From contig NZ_JAJOMA010000003.1 of assembly GCF_021129235.1 (NCBI RefSeq), positions 186,001-250,000 on the forward strand: a DNA stretch of 64,000 bases. Direction: 5' to 3'. Under the pieces are notes generated by a model. The model did no database searches. It was not told where the DNA came from and was given only the letters and a program-made list of their open reading frames with translations. Made by a program: the position numbers and the translations under genes. This document shows, one piece after another, positions 35,910 to 44,316 of the stretch. Source of the DNA: Kineosporia mesophila. Lineage in GTDB: Bacteria; Actinomycetota; Actinomycetes; Actinomycetales; Kineosporiaceae. Numbering within the stretch: position 1 is the stretch's first letter; each line of letters opens with the position of its first letter.

Positions 35910-36722
35910 CTACGGCACCCGCAGCGACCACATCGCGACGGCGGCCGCAGCCGCGACGTTCAGGGAGTCCACTCCCCCGGCCATCGGGATGGTGACGGTG
36001 CGGTCGGCGTGCTCGATCGTGACCGGGCTCAGCCCGTCACCCTCGGCGCCCAGCACCAGCGCCGCCTTCTCCGGGGCGCTCGCGACGAAGTCGTCCAGAC
36101 TCACCGCGCTGGGGCTGAGAGCCAGCGCGGCCACCGTGAACCCGGCCTTCTGCAGCAGGTCGATGCCGCCGGGCCAGGGGTCGATCCGGGTCCAGGGCAC
36201 CTGGAACACCGTGCCCATCGAGACCCGCACCGAGCGGCGGTAGAACGGGTCGGCGCAGCGCGGGGTGACCAGCACGGCGTCGGCGCCCAGCCCGGCCACC
36301 GACCGGAAGATCGCGCCGACGTTGGTGTGGTCGGTGATGTTCTCCAGAACGACGATGCGGCGGGCGTTCTCGATGACCTGCGCGACCGGCGGCAGTTGCG
36401 GGCGGTGCATCGCCGCGATCGCGCCCCGGTGCACGTGGAAGCCGGTGATCTTCTCGATCAGGTCGATCGGGCCGGTGAACACCGGCACGTCGGCCGCCAG
36501 CATGTCCGCGACCAGATCGTCGAGCGAGGAACGCCAGTTCTCGGCCAGCACCATCGAGCGCGGCCGGTGACCGGCCCGTAGCGCCCGGCGGATCACCTTC
36601 TCGCTCTCGGCCATGTACAGGCCGCCGGCCGGTTCGAGGCGGGTGCGCAGGACGACGTCGGTGAGGCTCACGTAGTCGGTGAGGCGTTCGTCGTTCGGGT
36701 CGTCGAGGTGGATCAGTGTCAC
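35910..36722 (-). CDS. TrmH/SpoU-family RNA 2'-O-methyltransferase
   Basis: A 270-residue SPOUT methyltransferase. Motif 1 is NITDHTNVGAIFRSVAGLGADAVL; motifs 2 and 3 are VLGAEGDGLSP and IPMAGGVDSLNVAAAAAV, which build the knotted SAM site. An N-terminal substrate-binding region (YMAESEKVIRRALRAG) precedes it. Family members methylate ribose in tRNA or 23S rRNA; the target here is not known. The GTG start at 36722 is 7 nt after a TAAGCT box, so it may have its own leaderless transcript despite following the photolyase gene by only 13 nt. Confidence 0.88.
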   Translation of the reverse strand: MTLIHLDDPNDERLTDYVSLTDVVLRTRLEPAGGLYMAESEKVIRRALRAGHRPRSMVLAENWRSSLDDLVADMLAADVPVFTGPIDLIEKITGFHVHRGAIAAMHRPQLPPVAQVIENARRIVVLENITDHTNVGAIFRSVAGLGADAVLVTPRCADPFYRRSVRVSMGTVFQVPWTRIDPWPGGIDLLQKAGFTVAALALSPSAVSLDDFVASAPEKAALVLGAEGDGLSPVTIEHADRTVTIPMAGGVDSLNVAAAAAVAMWSLRVP

Positions 36723-36735
36723 GGTGCGCAGCTTA

Positions 36736-38235
36736 TTAGGGCGCCTGGGCTCCCCGGTGACGCTCCTGCTCCAGCAGCGCCTCGAGATCCTTCAGCCGGC
36801 CCATCCCGGCGTAGGAGCGGCTCATCCGGTGGTTGTTCGCGAACTCGTCGCGGTTGCGCTCCAGGAACGCCCAGTACCCGGCGGTGAACGGGCAGGCGTT
36901 CTCACCCACCCGTTTCTTCGGGTCGTACCGGCACCCGCCGCAGTGGTTGCTCATCCGGTGGATGTAGGCGCCACCGGCCGCGTAGGGCTTGGTCATCATG
37001 GCGCCGCCGTCGGCGTGCAGGGCCATCCCGACCACGTTCGGCACCATCACCCAGTCGTAGCCGTCGACGAAGTTCCGGTGGAACCAGTCGGTCACCGCCA
37101 CCGGGTCGTAACCCTGCTGCAGCGCCCAGTTCCCGAGAACCATCAGGCGCGGGATGTGGTGCGCCCACCCGTCCTGGCGCACCGAGGCCAGCGCGCTGGA
37201 CAGGCACTTGGCCTCCACCTCGCCGTCCGGGTCGAGGTCGGCGAACCACCGGGGCAGCGTCGTGCGGGCCCTGAGCTGGTTGCGCCGCCGGTAGTCGTCG
37301 CCGAAATGCCAGTAGACGTGCCAGACGTAGTCCCGCCAGCCCACCACCTGCCGCACGAAACCCTCGGTACTCGCGAGCCCCGCGTCCCCGTCCTTCCAGG
37401 CCTGTTCGGCCCTTCTGGCCACCTCGACCGGATGCAGCAGGCCGAGATTCAGGGGCACGGAGAGCAGGGAGTGGGCCATCCAGCGGTCGTCCTGCAGGAT
37501 GGCGTCCTCGTACGGGCCGAAGTCCTCCAGGCGCGTGGTCACGAACGACTCCAGCGCCTGCAGCGCCTCGTCCCGGGTGACGGCGAACCGGCGCGGCCCG
37601 TCGTCGCCGATGAACTCCACCCCCTCGGCGGCCCAGCGGTCGAGGTCGGCCCGCACCTCCTCGTCGATCGCGTCCTCCTGTGGCCACCACGGCTCGGGGA
37701 CGCCGGTGGCCTCCCCGAGCGTGGCGGTGCGGGGAGGGGGTTCGCGGTTGTCCTGGTCGTAGTTCCACCGTCCGCCGACCGGTTCCCCATCGCCCTCCAG
37801 GAGCAGGCGGTGATGCTTGCGGACGTCCCGGTAGAAGTCTTCCATCACCAGCTTGCGCCCCTGCCGGCGCTCGGCCCACTGCCCGAACTGCTCCTCCCCG
37901 ATCGCGAAACCGCGGGAGGGCAGCACCTCGATCGGCAGCTTCCCGACCAGGCGCCGGGCCGCGAACGTGGTGGGCGCGCAGACGCTGAGATTCTTCAGCG
38001 ACCTCGGCAGCCCTTCCTGGTAGGTGTCGACCCGCCGCACCTGGGCCCGGTCCCCCAGCTCGGCCGCCCGGTGCCGCAGGGCCGACAGCACCAGATGAGC
38101 CTTGCGCCGATGAAAGCGCCGCCGCTCGAACACCCGCCGCGACTCGATCAGCAGCACCGGCTGCTCGTCGTCGTCCAGAAAATGCGGCCCCAGCTGATCC
38201 GCGAACAACCAGCGCCGTCCCGTCGTATTCCCCAC
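36736..38235 (-). CDS. FeS-type bacterial cryptochrome/(6-4) photolyase-like protein
   Basis: A 499-residue flavoprotein of the deoxyribodipyrimidine photolyase-related (FeS-BCP/PhrB) family, which uses light to repair (6-4) photoproducts in DNA. Seen: N-terminal alpha/beta part RRWLFADQLGPHFL, a helical FAD domain with GWRDYVWHVYWHFGDDY, and a C-terminal cysteine set with CGGC and NACPF (plus an earlier Cys) matching the 4Fe-4S ligands. GTG 38235 (VGNTTGRRW) starts nearest the homology, but ATG 38316, inside the palindromic element and with a better GGGGAGG site, is in frame and would add 27 residues. The trmH-type gene follows 13 nt downstream. Confidence 0.85.
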   Translation of the reverse strand: MGNTTGRRWLFADQLGPHFLDDDEQPVLLIESRRVFERRRFHRRKAHLVLSALRHRAAELGDRAQVRRVDTYQEGLPRSLKNLSVCAPTTFAARRLVGKLPIEVLPSRGFAIGEEQFGQWAERRQGRKLVMEDFYRDVRKHHRLLLEGDGEPVGGRWNYDQDNREPPPRTATLGEATGVPEPWWPQEDAIDEEVRADLDRWAAEGVEFIGDDGPRRFAVTRDEALQALESFVTTRLEDFGPYEDAILQDDRWMAHSLLSVPLNLGLLHPVEVARRAEQAWKDGDAGLASTEGFVRQVVGWRDYVWHVYWHFGDDYRRRNQLRARTTLPRWFADLDPDGEVEAKCLSSALASVRQDGWAHHIPRLMVLGNWALQQGYDPVAVTDWFHRNFVDGYDWVMVPNVVGMALHADGGAMMTKPYAAGGAYIHRMSNHCGGCRYDPKKRVGENACPFTAGYWAFLERNRDEFANNHRMSRSYAGMGRLKDLEALLEQERHRGAQAP

Positions 38236-38305
38236 ACCGGCCACCCTGCCGCTACAGAGAGCAACCGCATCCCGAGACCGCCGGGACCCAGGTGGCCCCC
38301 AACCT

Positions 38306-38392
38306 TCCGTGATCATGCAAAACCTCCCCGGAGTTCTAGAACTCTCGCACCCACAGTTCTAGAACGCCGGGGAGGTTTTGCATGATCACGGA
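38306..38392. repeat. 87-bp palindromic element, copy B
   Basis: Perfect 26-bp arms (38306-38331 and 38367-38392), outer end TCCGTGATCATGCA, with two GTTCTAGAAC copies in the core. Each arm, read outward, contains GGGGAGG, 6 nt, ATG, then ATCACG. The leftward ATG (38316) is in frame with the photolyase gene. Confidence 0.9.
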
Positions 38393-38445
38393 GAAAGGGG
38401 GGCGGCTCGTCAAGGCTCGCCCGGCCCGCGCCGATCCCTGGAGGT

Positions 38446-39576
38446 GTGTCTCGATCCCCGCTGCCCGTGACCGGCCGGTTGCTGCTGACCTTCGTCATCG
38501 CCGTCGGGGTGCTCGTCCCGGCGGCCGGGACGGCCCGGGCCGCCTCCGTGAACGCGACCGACGCCGAGCGCCGGGCGGCGCGGGCGCGGGTTCGGGTCGA
38601 TCGGCTGGTGGATCAGTACGAGGAGGCGGAGAAGGCCGCGGCACGGCAGCTTTCGCGGGTTTCGCGGGCGTTCTCGGTGGCCGACGCGGCGAGCGCGGAC
38701 GCGCAGCGGCTGGGGCGGCTGGAACGCCGGGCCACGGTGCGGCGGGCTCAGGACGTGCGGGCCGTCTACGCCGCCGGTGGGGCGGCGGGGCTGATGGCGA
38801 CACTGTTGTCCGCGGACTCGCCCAGCGACGTGCTCTGGCGGCGCAGCACCAACGACCGGCTGCTGAAGAGCGTGCTCGACTCCGACCAGCAGGTCCTGCA
38901 CGACAGCCGGGCGGTGGCGCGGCGGGCCACGCAGAAGGTGGCGCAGGCCGCTGCGGCGGCGGACGAACAGTCGGCGGCGATGGGCGAACTACGGCAGGAC
39001 GCCGATCGGGCCCGGATCGCGCTCGCGAGGGCGCAGATGACGCTGGCCCGCCTGGATCGCCGGGCCCAGGAGGCCCGGGCGGCGCAGGAGGCCCGCGAGC
39101 GCATCGCACAGGCGCAGCGGGAGGCCCGGACCCGACGGCGCCGGGCCACGGGTGCTGTCACCGCGCTGGGGATCCCGGCCGAGTACCAGAGCGCGTACCA
39201 GGAGGCGGCGGGTACCTGTGCCGGGCTGCGCTGGACGCTGCTGGCGGCGGTGGGTCAGGTGGAGAGCGGGCACGGGCGCAACGTGGGGCCCTCGTCGGCG
39301 GGGGCGCAGGGGCCCATGCAGTTCATGCCGGCGACGTTCGCGGCCTACGGCGTGGACGGTGACCTGGACGGGGTGACGGACATCCAGGACCCCCAGGACG
39401 CGATCTTCTCGGCGGCGAAGTATCTGTGTGCCGGCGGGATCGGGCGGGGAACGGGAGACAGCGCGGCCCGGGACCGGGCCGCGCTGCTCACGTACAACCG
39501 GGCCGACTGGTACGTCGACCTGGTGCTCTCGGCCGAGCAGGCGATCATCGCCCGCGCGGCCGCGGTGGGCCAGTGA
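38446..39576 (+). CDS. Secreted coiled-coil lytic transglycosylase
   Basis: A 376-residue exported cell-wall enzyme. An N-terminal signal peptide (hydrophobic LLLTFVIAVGVLVP, cleavage probably after GTARA) is followed by a long Ala/Arg/Glu/Gln-rich coiled coil (about 40-235), then an SLT-type domain (about 245-360) with the catalytic Glu in VGQVESGHG and the QGPMQFMPATFAAY block. It should cleave peptidoglycan glycan strands. The arrangement resembles actinobacterial peptidoglycan hydrolases that pair a coiled coil with a catalytic domain. The start is uncertain: GTG 38446 lies almost on top of GGAGG; GTG 38467 would shorten the signal peptide. Confidence 0.85.
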   Translation: MSRSPLPVTGRLLLTFVIAVGVLVPAAGTARAASVNATDAERRAARARVRVDRLVDQYEEAEKAAARQLSRVSRAFSVADAASADAQRLGRLERRATVRRAQDVRAVYAAGGAAGLMATLLSADSPSDVLWRRSTNDRLLKSVLDSDQQVLHDSRAVARRATQKVAQAAAAADEQSAAMGELRQDADRARIALARAQMTLARLDRRAQEARAAQEARERIAQAQREARTRRRRATGAVTALGIPAEYQSAYQEAAGTCAGLRWTLLAAVGQVESGHGRNVGPSSAGAQGPMQFMPATFAAYGVDGDLDGVTDIQDPQDAIFSAAKYLCAGGIGRGTGDSAARDRAALLTYNRADWYVDLVLSAEQAIIARAAAVGQ

Positions 39577-39579
39577 CGA

Positions 39580-40710
39580 CTACTGCGCCGGCGGGGTGCC
39601 GTAGTCGTCGTCGTTGCCCGGAATGGGCTGCGTGTACCCGGCCGGGCCGGTGGTGCCCGATGCCTTGCGGGCGTCGGCAGCGGCTTCGGCGGACGCCGAG
39701 GCGGCCTCCTGCCGGGCCCGCTCCAGGGCCTCGTTCGGGTCTTCCAGCGTGGTTTCGCTGAACGGGTTGTCGCCGACCTCGTTGTCCGGCGAGGAGTACC
39801 GGGCGGCCGAGGGGGCCGAGATCGTCGCGTCGTTGCCGCCGAGGGCACCGCTGATGCTGCTGAGCGCCTGGGTGAGCTCGGTCGGCACGATCCACATCTT
39901 GCTGGCCGTGCCGTTCGCGATCTGCGGCAGCATCTGCAGGTACTGGTAGGCCAGCAGCTTGGGGTCGGCGTCGCCGCGGTGGATGGCGTCGAACACCTGG
40001 AGGATGGCCCGGGACTCACCCTGGGCCTTCAGCACCGCGGCCTGGGCCTGGCCCTCGGCCCGCAGGATGGCGGACTGCTTGTCACCCTCGGCGGTGAGGA
40101 TCTGCGACTGCTTCACGCCCTCCGCGTTCAGGATCGTCGCGCGCCGGTCCCGCTCGGCCCGCATCTGCTTCTCCATCGAGTCCTGCACCGAGGCCGGCGG
40201 GTCGATGGCCTTGAGCTCGACCCGGTTGACCCGGATGCCCCAGCGGCCCGTGGCGTCGTCGAGCACCCCGCGCAGCTGACCGTTGATCTGGTCGCGGCTG
40301 GTCAGGGTCTGCTCCAGGTCGAGCGAGCCGATCACGTTCCGCAGGGTGGTGACGGTGAGCTGCTCGATGCCCTGGATGTAGTTGTAGATCTCGTAGACGG
40401 CGGCCTTGGGGTCGGTCGGCTGGAAGTAGATGACCGTGTCGATGTTGACCACCAGGTTGTCCGAGGTGATCACCGGCTGCGGCGGGAACGAGACGACCTG
40501 CTCGCGCATGTCGACCACGGCCCGCGGCCGGTCGACGAACGGGACCAGGAAGTGCAGGCCCGGCTCCAGGGTGCGCGAGTAGCGGCCCAGCCGTTCGACG
40601 AGCACGGAGGTGGCCTGCGGGACGATCCGGACCGCTTTCGCGATCGTCGTCAGTACCAGCAGCACCACCAGTGCGAGGACGACGAGGAGCACGACATCAC
40701 CTGGTTCCAT
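39580..40710 (-). CDS. SPFH/Band 7 family membrane protein (stomatin/QmcA-like)
   Basis: A 376-residue membrane-anchored scaffold protein. One N-terminal membrane helix (residues 6-26), an SPFH domain (about 27-200: VERLGRYSRTLEPGLHFLVPF, ISVQ-type block VSFPPQPVITSDN), a charged coiled coil (AERDRRATILNAEGVKQSQIL) and a polar C-terminal tail. Such proteins form oligomeric rings in membrane microdomains and pair with NfeD partners. The NfeD gene lies immediately upstream with a 2-nt gap, so they form an operon. Confidence 0.92.
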   Translation of the reverse strand: MEPGDVVLLVVLALVVLLVLTTIAKAVRIVPQATSVLVERLGRYSRTLEPGLHFLVPFVDRPRAVVDMREQVVSFPPQPVITSDNLVVNIDTVIYFQPTDPKAAVYEIYNYIQGIEQLTVTTLRNVIGSLDLEQTLTSRDQINGQLRGVLDDATGRWGIRVNRVELKAIDPPASVQDSMEKQMRAERDRRATILNAEGVKQSQILTAEGDKQSAILRAEGQAQAAVLKAQGESRAILQVFDAIHRGDADPKLLAYQYLQMLPQIANGTASKMWIVPTELTQALSSISGALGGNDATISAPSAARYSSPDNEVGDNPFSETTLEDPNEALERARQEAASASAEAAADARKASGTTGPAGYTQPIPGNDDDYGTPPAQ

Positions 40711-40712
40711 GA

Positions 40713-41180
40713 CTACAGCCTTCCTTCGGGAAGTTCGTGCGAGGGCGCCACCACGGCGGTGGCACCCTCGATCCTGATCACATACACGGGACTGTCGATC
40801 TCCAGGGACGGCCGGCCCGGGTCGACCCGGGCGGTCCAGGTCTCGCCGGAGAGCTTGACCAGACCGCTGGTCTCCGTCACCGGCTCGAGCACCCGCGCCT
40901 CGTTACCCACCAGCGCGGCCGTACCCGTGATCGTGCTCTCGCCCCGCGCGGCCCACGCCTTGAGCGGTGGACGCACGGCGAACAGCAAGGCGCCCGAGGC
41001 GATCGCGAAGACGATCACCTGGAGGGGGACCCCGGCGCCGAGGGCGTCGGACAGCGAGGCGGCGAGCGCCCCACCGGCCAGCATCAGGAAGAAGAAGTCG
41101 AGTGACGTGATCTCGATCAGGCCGAACACCACGGCCACACCGATCCAGATCAGCCAGGCGTGGTCTCCCCAGTTGTCCAC
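40713..41180 (-). CDS. NfeD-like membrane protein
   Basis: A 155-residue short NfeD. Three or so hydrophobic helices (about 8-75) precede a C-terminal OB-fold domain (GTAALVGNEARVLEPV...SGETWTARVD). It lacks the ClpP-like protease domain of long NfeD proteins. It is first in a two-gene operon with the SPFH protein, the classic partner. GTG at 41180 is used. Confidence 0.9.
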   Translation of the reverse strand: MDNWGDHAWLIWIGVAVVFGLIEITSLDFFFLMLAGGALAASLSDALGAGVPLQVIVFAIASGALLFAVRPPLKAWAARGESTITGTAALVGNEARVLEPVTETSGLVKLSGETWTARVDPGRPSLEIDSPVYVIRIEGATAVVAPSHELPEGRL

Positions 41181-41225
41181 TGTGCGTCCTCCCGTCTCGT
41201 GGAGGGCGGCATCAGCGCCCCTCCA

Positions 41226-42014
41226 CTACTCCTGACGCAGCACTGCCGACCAGCGTTGCGCGTTGCGCCTGACATTCAGGGGAACGTCGAAGGTGGTGCT
41301 CAGGTTCTCGCCGGTGAGGGTCTCGTCGATCGGCCCGGCGACGACGGTCTTGCCGGCCTGCAGCATGAGGACGTGGGTGAACCCCGGCGGGATCTCCTCC
41401 ACATGGTGGGTGACCAGCACCAGCACCGGCGACTTCTTGTCGCCGGCCAGCTCGGCCAGGTCGCGCACCAGGGTCTCGCGGCTGCCCAGGTCCAGGCCCG
41501 CGGCCGGCTCGTCGAGCAGCACCAGCTCCGGGTCGGTCATCAGGGAGCGGGCCAGCTGGACCCGCTTGCGCTCGCCCTCGCTCAGGGTGCCGAAGGTACG
41601 GTCGGCCAGGTGCCCCACACCGAACGCCGCGAGCAGGTCTTTCGCCCGGCCGTGGTCGAGGGTGTCGTACTCCTCGCGCCAGCGCCCGGAGATCGCGTAG
41701 GCGGCGGTCAGCACCACGTCGCGCACCAGCTCTTCGGCCGGAATACGTTCCGCCAGAGCGGCACTCGCCAGGCCGATGCGCGGGCGCAGCTCGAACACGT
41801 CGGTGCCGCCGAGGGTCTCGCCGAGGATCGTCGCGCTGCCCTTGGTGGGATGCATGCGCGCCGCGGCGACCTGGAGGAGCGTGGTCTTACCGGCGCCGTT
41901 GGGGCCCAGTACCACCCACCGCTCGCCTTCGCTGACCTCCCAGCTCACGTCGTCCAGGAGAGCGTTGCCGCCACGCATGATCGTGACGCCGTCCAGGTCC
42001 AGCACGTCGGCCAT
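41226..42014 (-). CDS. ABC transporter ATP-binding protein
   Basis: A 262-residue ATPase with Walker A GPNGAGKTT (about 40), signature LSEGERKRVQLAR, Walker B LVLLDEP and the switch His in VTHHVEEI. No membrane partner is adjacent, so its function is open; lone ATPases of this kind are common next to the following hypothetical gene in actinobacteria, in my recollection. ATG 42014 lies 7 nt after TAGGGT (42022-42027), predicting a leaderless mRNA, and matches where homology begins. Confidence 0.88.
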   Translation of the reverse strand: MADVLDLDGVTIMRGGNALLDDVSWEVSEGERWVVLGPNGAGKTTLLQVAAARMHPTKGSATILGETLGGTDVFELRPRIGLASAALAERIPAEELVRDVVLTAAYAISGRWREEYDTLDHGRAKDLLAAFGVGHLADRTFGTLSEGERKRVQLARSLMTDPELVLLDEPAAGLDLGSRETLVRDLAELAGDKKSPVLVLVTHHVEEIPPGFTHVLMLQAGKTVVAGPIDETLTGENLSTTFDVPLNVRRNAQRWSAVLRQE

Positions 42015-42107
42015 GAGCACGACCCTATGGCACTCGCGACCCGGCGCGCCGCCGGGTCCGGCCATCAGGACGATGATCACTTTTCCGTTGCCCGCCAGAT
42101 GAAGCTT

Positions 42108-42119
42108 TAGGCTTGGTGG
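42108..42119 (+). promoter_or_regulatory. -10 box for a leaderless mRNA
   Basis: TAGGCT (42108-42113) plus 6 nt precedes ATG 42120. The divergent ABC gene has its own TAGGGT box on the other strand (42022-42027). Confidence 0.5.
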
Positions 42120-42932
42120 ATGCTCCTGCTGCCACGGTCCGCCCGTCTCGCCGCCTGGGGCACGGCCGTGCTCGCGGACGGCGCGGACCCGGCCCAGGCC
42201 GTCCGCGCCGTCACCCGTGACGACGAACCGCACCAGGTCACGGCCGACTTCGAGGTCGCGGCCACGCTGGGCCTGCCGCCCGCGGGCAGCCTGCTCGACC
42301 TGCTCCTCAGCCTGCAACGGCACGGCACCCCCTCGCTGCACGTGGCCCTCCCCGCGCCCGGCGACCTGCTCGGGCTGCCGGGCCCGCCGGCGTTCAACGA
42401 GGCGGCCGTGGACACCGGTGAGGCGGTTCTCGCCGGCGACGGCGTCAACGACCCGGCCGGCCCGGCCATCGGGCTCACGGCCGAGATCACCGAATTCGGT
42501 TCGGTCTACGAGCCCGGCGCGATGGTGACGTGGAAGGCGCAGTCGGTGGGGCGCCGCCGGGTCACCGACATCGGCAGCGTCGCGGACGCCGACCGCGAGC
42601 TGCGCTCGGCCCTGACCGAGGCGGTCGAGGAACTGGCCCGGCTCGACGTGGCCCGCTGGCGCGACGACGCCGCCGACCGGGTCGCGGCCATCCGCGACGG
42701 CGGCCTGGAGACCGGCATGATCCCCCCGACCACGCCGAAACGCGTGGTGCAGGTGCTGTCCCGGGCCGCCCGGGTGCGCGCGATCGTCGAGCTGGCGAGC
42801 GAGGACGACGGCGCGGCGGTCACCCAGGCCGAGGCCCAGCGGCGCAGTCAGGCGCTACGCCGTCTCGACGCGGTCTCCCGCCGGGCGATGGTCGCGGCCG
42901 TCAACGGCATCAAGGAACCCGAGGACGACTAG
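42120..42932 (+). CDS. Conserved actinobacterial protein of unknown function
   Basis: A 270-residue soluble protein that I recognise only as an actinobacterial conserved hypothetical. The N-terminal two thirds look globular (ARLAAWGTAVLADGADPAQAV, VRAVTRDDEPH). Residues 165-265 are a helical, charged region rich in Ala, Arg and Glu with possible coiled coil. No signal peptide or membrane helix. It is transcribed divergently from the ABC ATPase gene. No function is claimed. Confidence 0.8.
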   Translation: MLLLPRSARLAAWGTAVLADGADPAQAVRAVTRDDEPHQVTADFEVAATLGLPPAGSLLDLLLSLQRHGTPSLHVALPAPGDLLGLPGPPAFNEAAVDTGEAVLAGDGVNDPAGPAIGLTAEITEFGSVYEPGAMVTWKAQSVGRRRVTDIGSVADADRELRSALTEAVEELARLDVARWRDDAADRVAAIRDGGLETGMIPPTTPKRVVQVLSRAARVRAIVELASEDDGAAVTQAEAQRRSQALRRLDAVSRRAMVAAVNGIKEPEDD

Positions 42933-42953
42933 GCGAGCACGGCCCCTGTCCTC

Positions 42954-43003
42954 GTTCGTGATCATGCCGACGTTCCCCGGGGAAGGTCGGCACGATCACG
43001 AAC
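42954..43003. repeat. Shorter palindrome of the CGTGATCATGC family
   Basis: GTTCGTGATC (42954-42963) pairs with GATCACGAAC (42994-43003); inside, TGCCGAC pairs with GTCGGCA and TTCCCC with GGGGAA. The outer end GTTCGTGATCATGC is shared with the 87-bp elements, but the GTTCTAGAAC core is absent. It lies between convergent stops (42932, 43079) and probably acts as a terminator. Confidence 0.7.
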
Positions 43004-43078
43004 AGCGGGACCTCGAGCGCAGGATGGCCCGACAGTGCCGGCCGCCCACCCGCCGGGGGCACCTCCCGGGCTGGGATC

Positions 43079-44269
43079 TCAATTCACCGACAGCACCGAG
43101 CGGTAGACCTCGATCGTCGTCTCCGAGATGGCGTCCCAGGAGAAGTGGCTCTCGGCGCGCTGCCGGCCGGCGCGGCCCCAGGCCCGGGCCCGCTCCGGGT
43201 CGGCGCAGACCTCGGTCAGCGCCGCGGCCAGGTCGGCCACGAACTTCTCCGGATCCAGCGGGGTTCCGGTGCCGTCGTCGACCTGCTCGATCGGCACCAG
43301 CCGGCCGGTGACGCCGTCCTGCACGACCTCCGGGATACCGCCCGTGGCCGTGCCGACCACGGCCGCCTCACAGGCCATGGCCTCCAGGTTCACGATGCCC
43401 AGCGGCTCGTAGACCGACGGGCAGACGAACGCGGTGGCGGCGGAGAGCACGGTGCACAGCTCGTCGCGAGGCAGCATGCGCTGGATCCAGACCACGCCGT
43501 CGCGGGTCCGGCCCAGCTCCTCCACCAGCGAGGAGACCTCGGCCCTGATCTCCGGGGTGTCGGGGGCCCCGGCGCAGAGCACCAGCTGGATCTCCGGCGG
43601 CAGCAGGGCCGCGGCGCGCAGCAGGTAGGGCAGGCCCTTCTGCCGGGTGATGCGGCCGACGAAGACCACACTCGGCCGGGTGGGGTCGATACCCAGCGAC
43701 CGCACGGTCGCCTCGTCCTCAATTCTCTTCCAGCCCGACAGGTCGATGCCGTTGTGCACGACCTTGACCTTGTCCGGGTCGACCGAGGGGTAGGACCGCA
43801 GGATGTCGTCACGCATGCCCGCGCTGACCGCGATCACCGCGGCCGCCGCCTCGTAGGCGGTCTTCTCGGCCCACGAGCTCAGCGCGTACCCGCCGCCGAG
43901 CTGCTCGGCCTTCCACGGCCGCAGCGGCTCCAGGCTGTGCGCGGTGAGCACGTGGGGCACGCCGTGCAGCAGGGAGGCCAGGTGCCCGGCGAGGTTGGCG
44001 TACCAGGTGTGGGAGTGCACCAGGTCGGCCCCGGCGCAGTCGGCGGCGATGGCCAGATCGACCCCGAAGGTGCGCAGGGCGGGGTTGGCCGCGGCCAGCG
44101 TGGCCGGCTCCGGATAGGCCGTCACCGACCGTTCGTCGCGTGGTTCGCCGAAGGTGCGGACCTCCACCTCGATCTGGCGGCGGAGCACCTCCACGAGATT
44201 CTGCACGTGAACACCCGCCCCTCCATAGACATCCGGCGGGTATTCACGGGAGAGAACGTCGACGCGCAT
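43079..44269 (-). CDS. glgM: GT4 glycogen/maltose-1-phosphate synthase (GlgA/GlgM type)
   Basis: A 396-residue GT-B glycosyltransferase of family GT4. Seen: N-terminal SREYPPDVYGGAGVH, the HSHTWYANLAGH block, and the C-terminal nucleotide-sugar site VCPSVYEPLGIVNLEAMA. In mycobacteria the equivalent gene (Rv1212c) beside glgC makes alpha-maltose 1-phosphate from ADP-glucose and glucose 1-phosphate, hence the GlgM label; older annotation calls it glycogen synthase GlgA. ATG 44269 is 7 nt after TACGGT (44277-44282), so the mRNA is probably leaderless. It is divergent from glgC with 47 bp between starts. Confidence 0.88.
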   Translation of the reverse strand: MRVDVLSREYPPDVYGGAGVHVQNLVEVLRRQIEVEVRTFGEPRDERSVTAYPEPATLAAANPALRTFGVDLAIAADCAGADLVHSHTWYANLAGHLASLLHGVPHVLTAHSLEPLRPWKAEQLGGGYALSSWAEKTAYEAAAAVIAVSAGMRDDILRSYPSVDPDKVKVVHNGIDLSGWKRIEDEATVRSLGIDPTRPSVVFVGRITRQKGLPYLLRAAALLPPEIQLVLCAGAPDTPEIRAEVSSLVEELGRTRDGVVWIQRMLPRDELCTVLSAATAFVCPSVYEPLGIVNLEAMACEAAVVGTATGGIPEVVQDGVTGRLVPIEQVDDGTGTPLDPEKFVADLAAALTEVCADPERARAWGRAGRQRAESHFSWDAISETTIEVYRSVLSVN

Positions 44270-44304
44270 GCTGCCCACCGTAGTGCGACAACGAGCCGAC
44301 GCCA

Positions 44305-44316
44305 TACAGTCAGCAC
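44305..44316 (+). promoter_or_regulatory. -10 box for leaderless glgC mRNA
   Basis: TACAGT (44305-44310) plus 6 nt precedes ATG 44317. On the other strand TACGGT (44277-44282) serves glgM, so both promoters fit in a 47-bp gap. Confidence 0.6.

Noticed and set aside
38382-39362. Plus-strand frame starting at the ATG in the right arm of palindrome copy B
   Set aside because: It has a good ribosome site but soon becomes an Arg/Gly-rich shadow of the transglycosylase in another frame.
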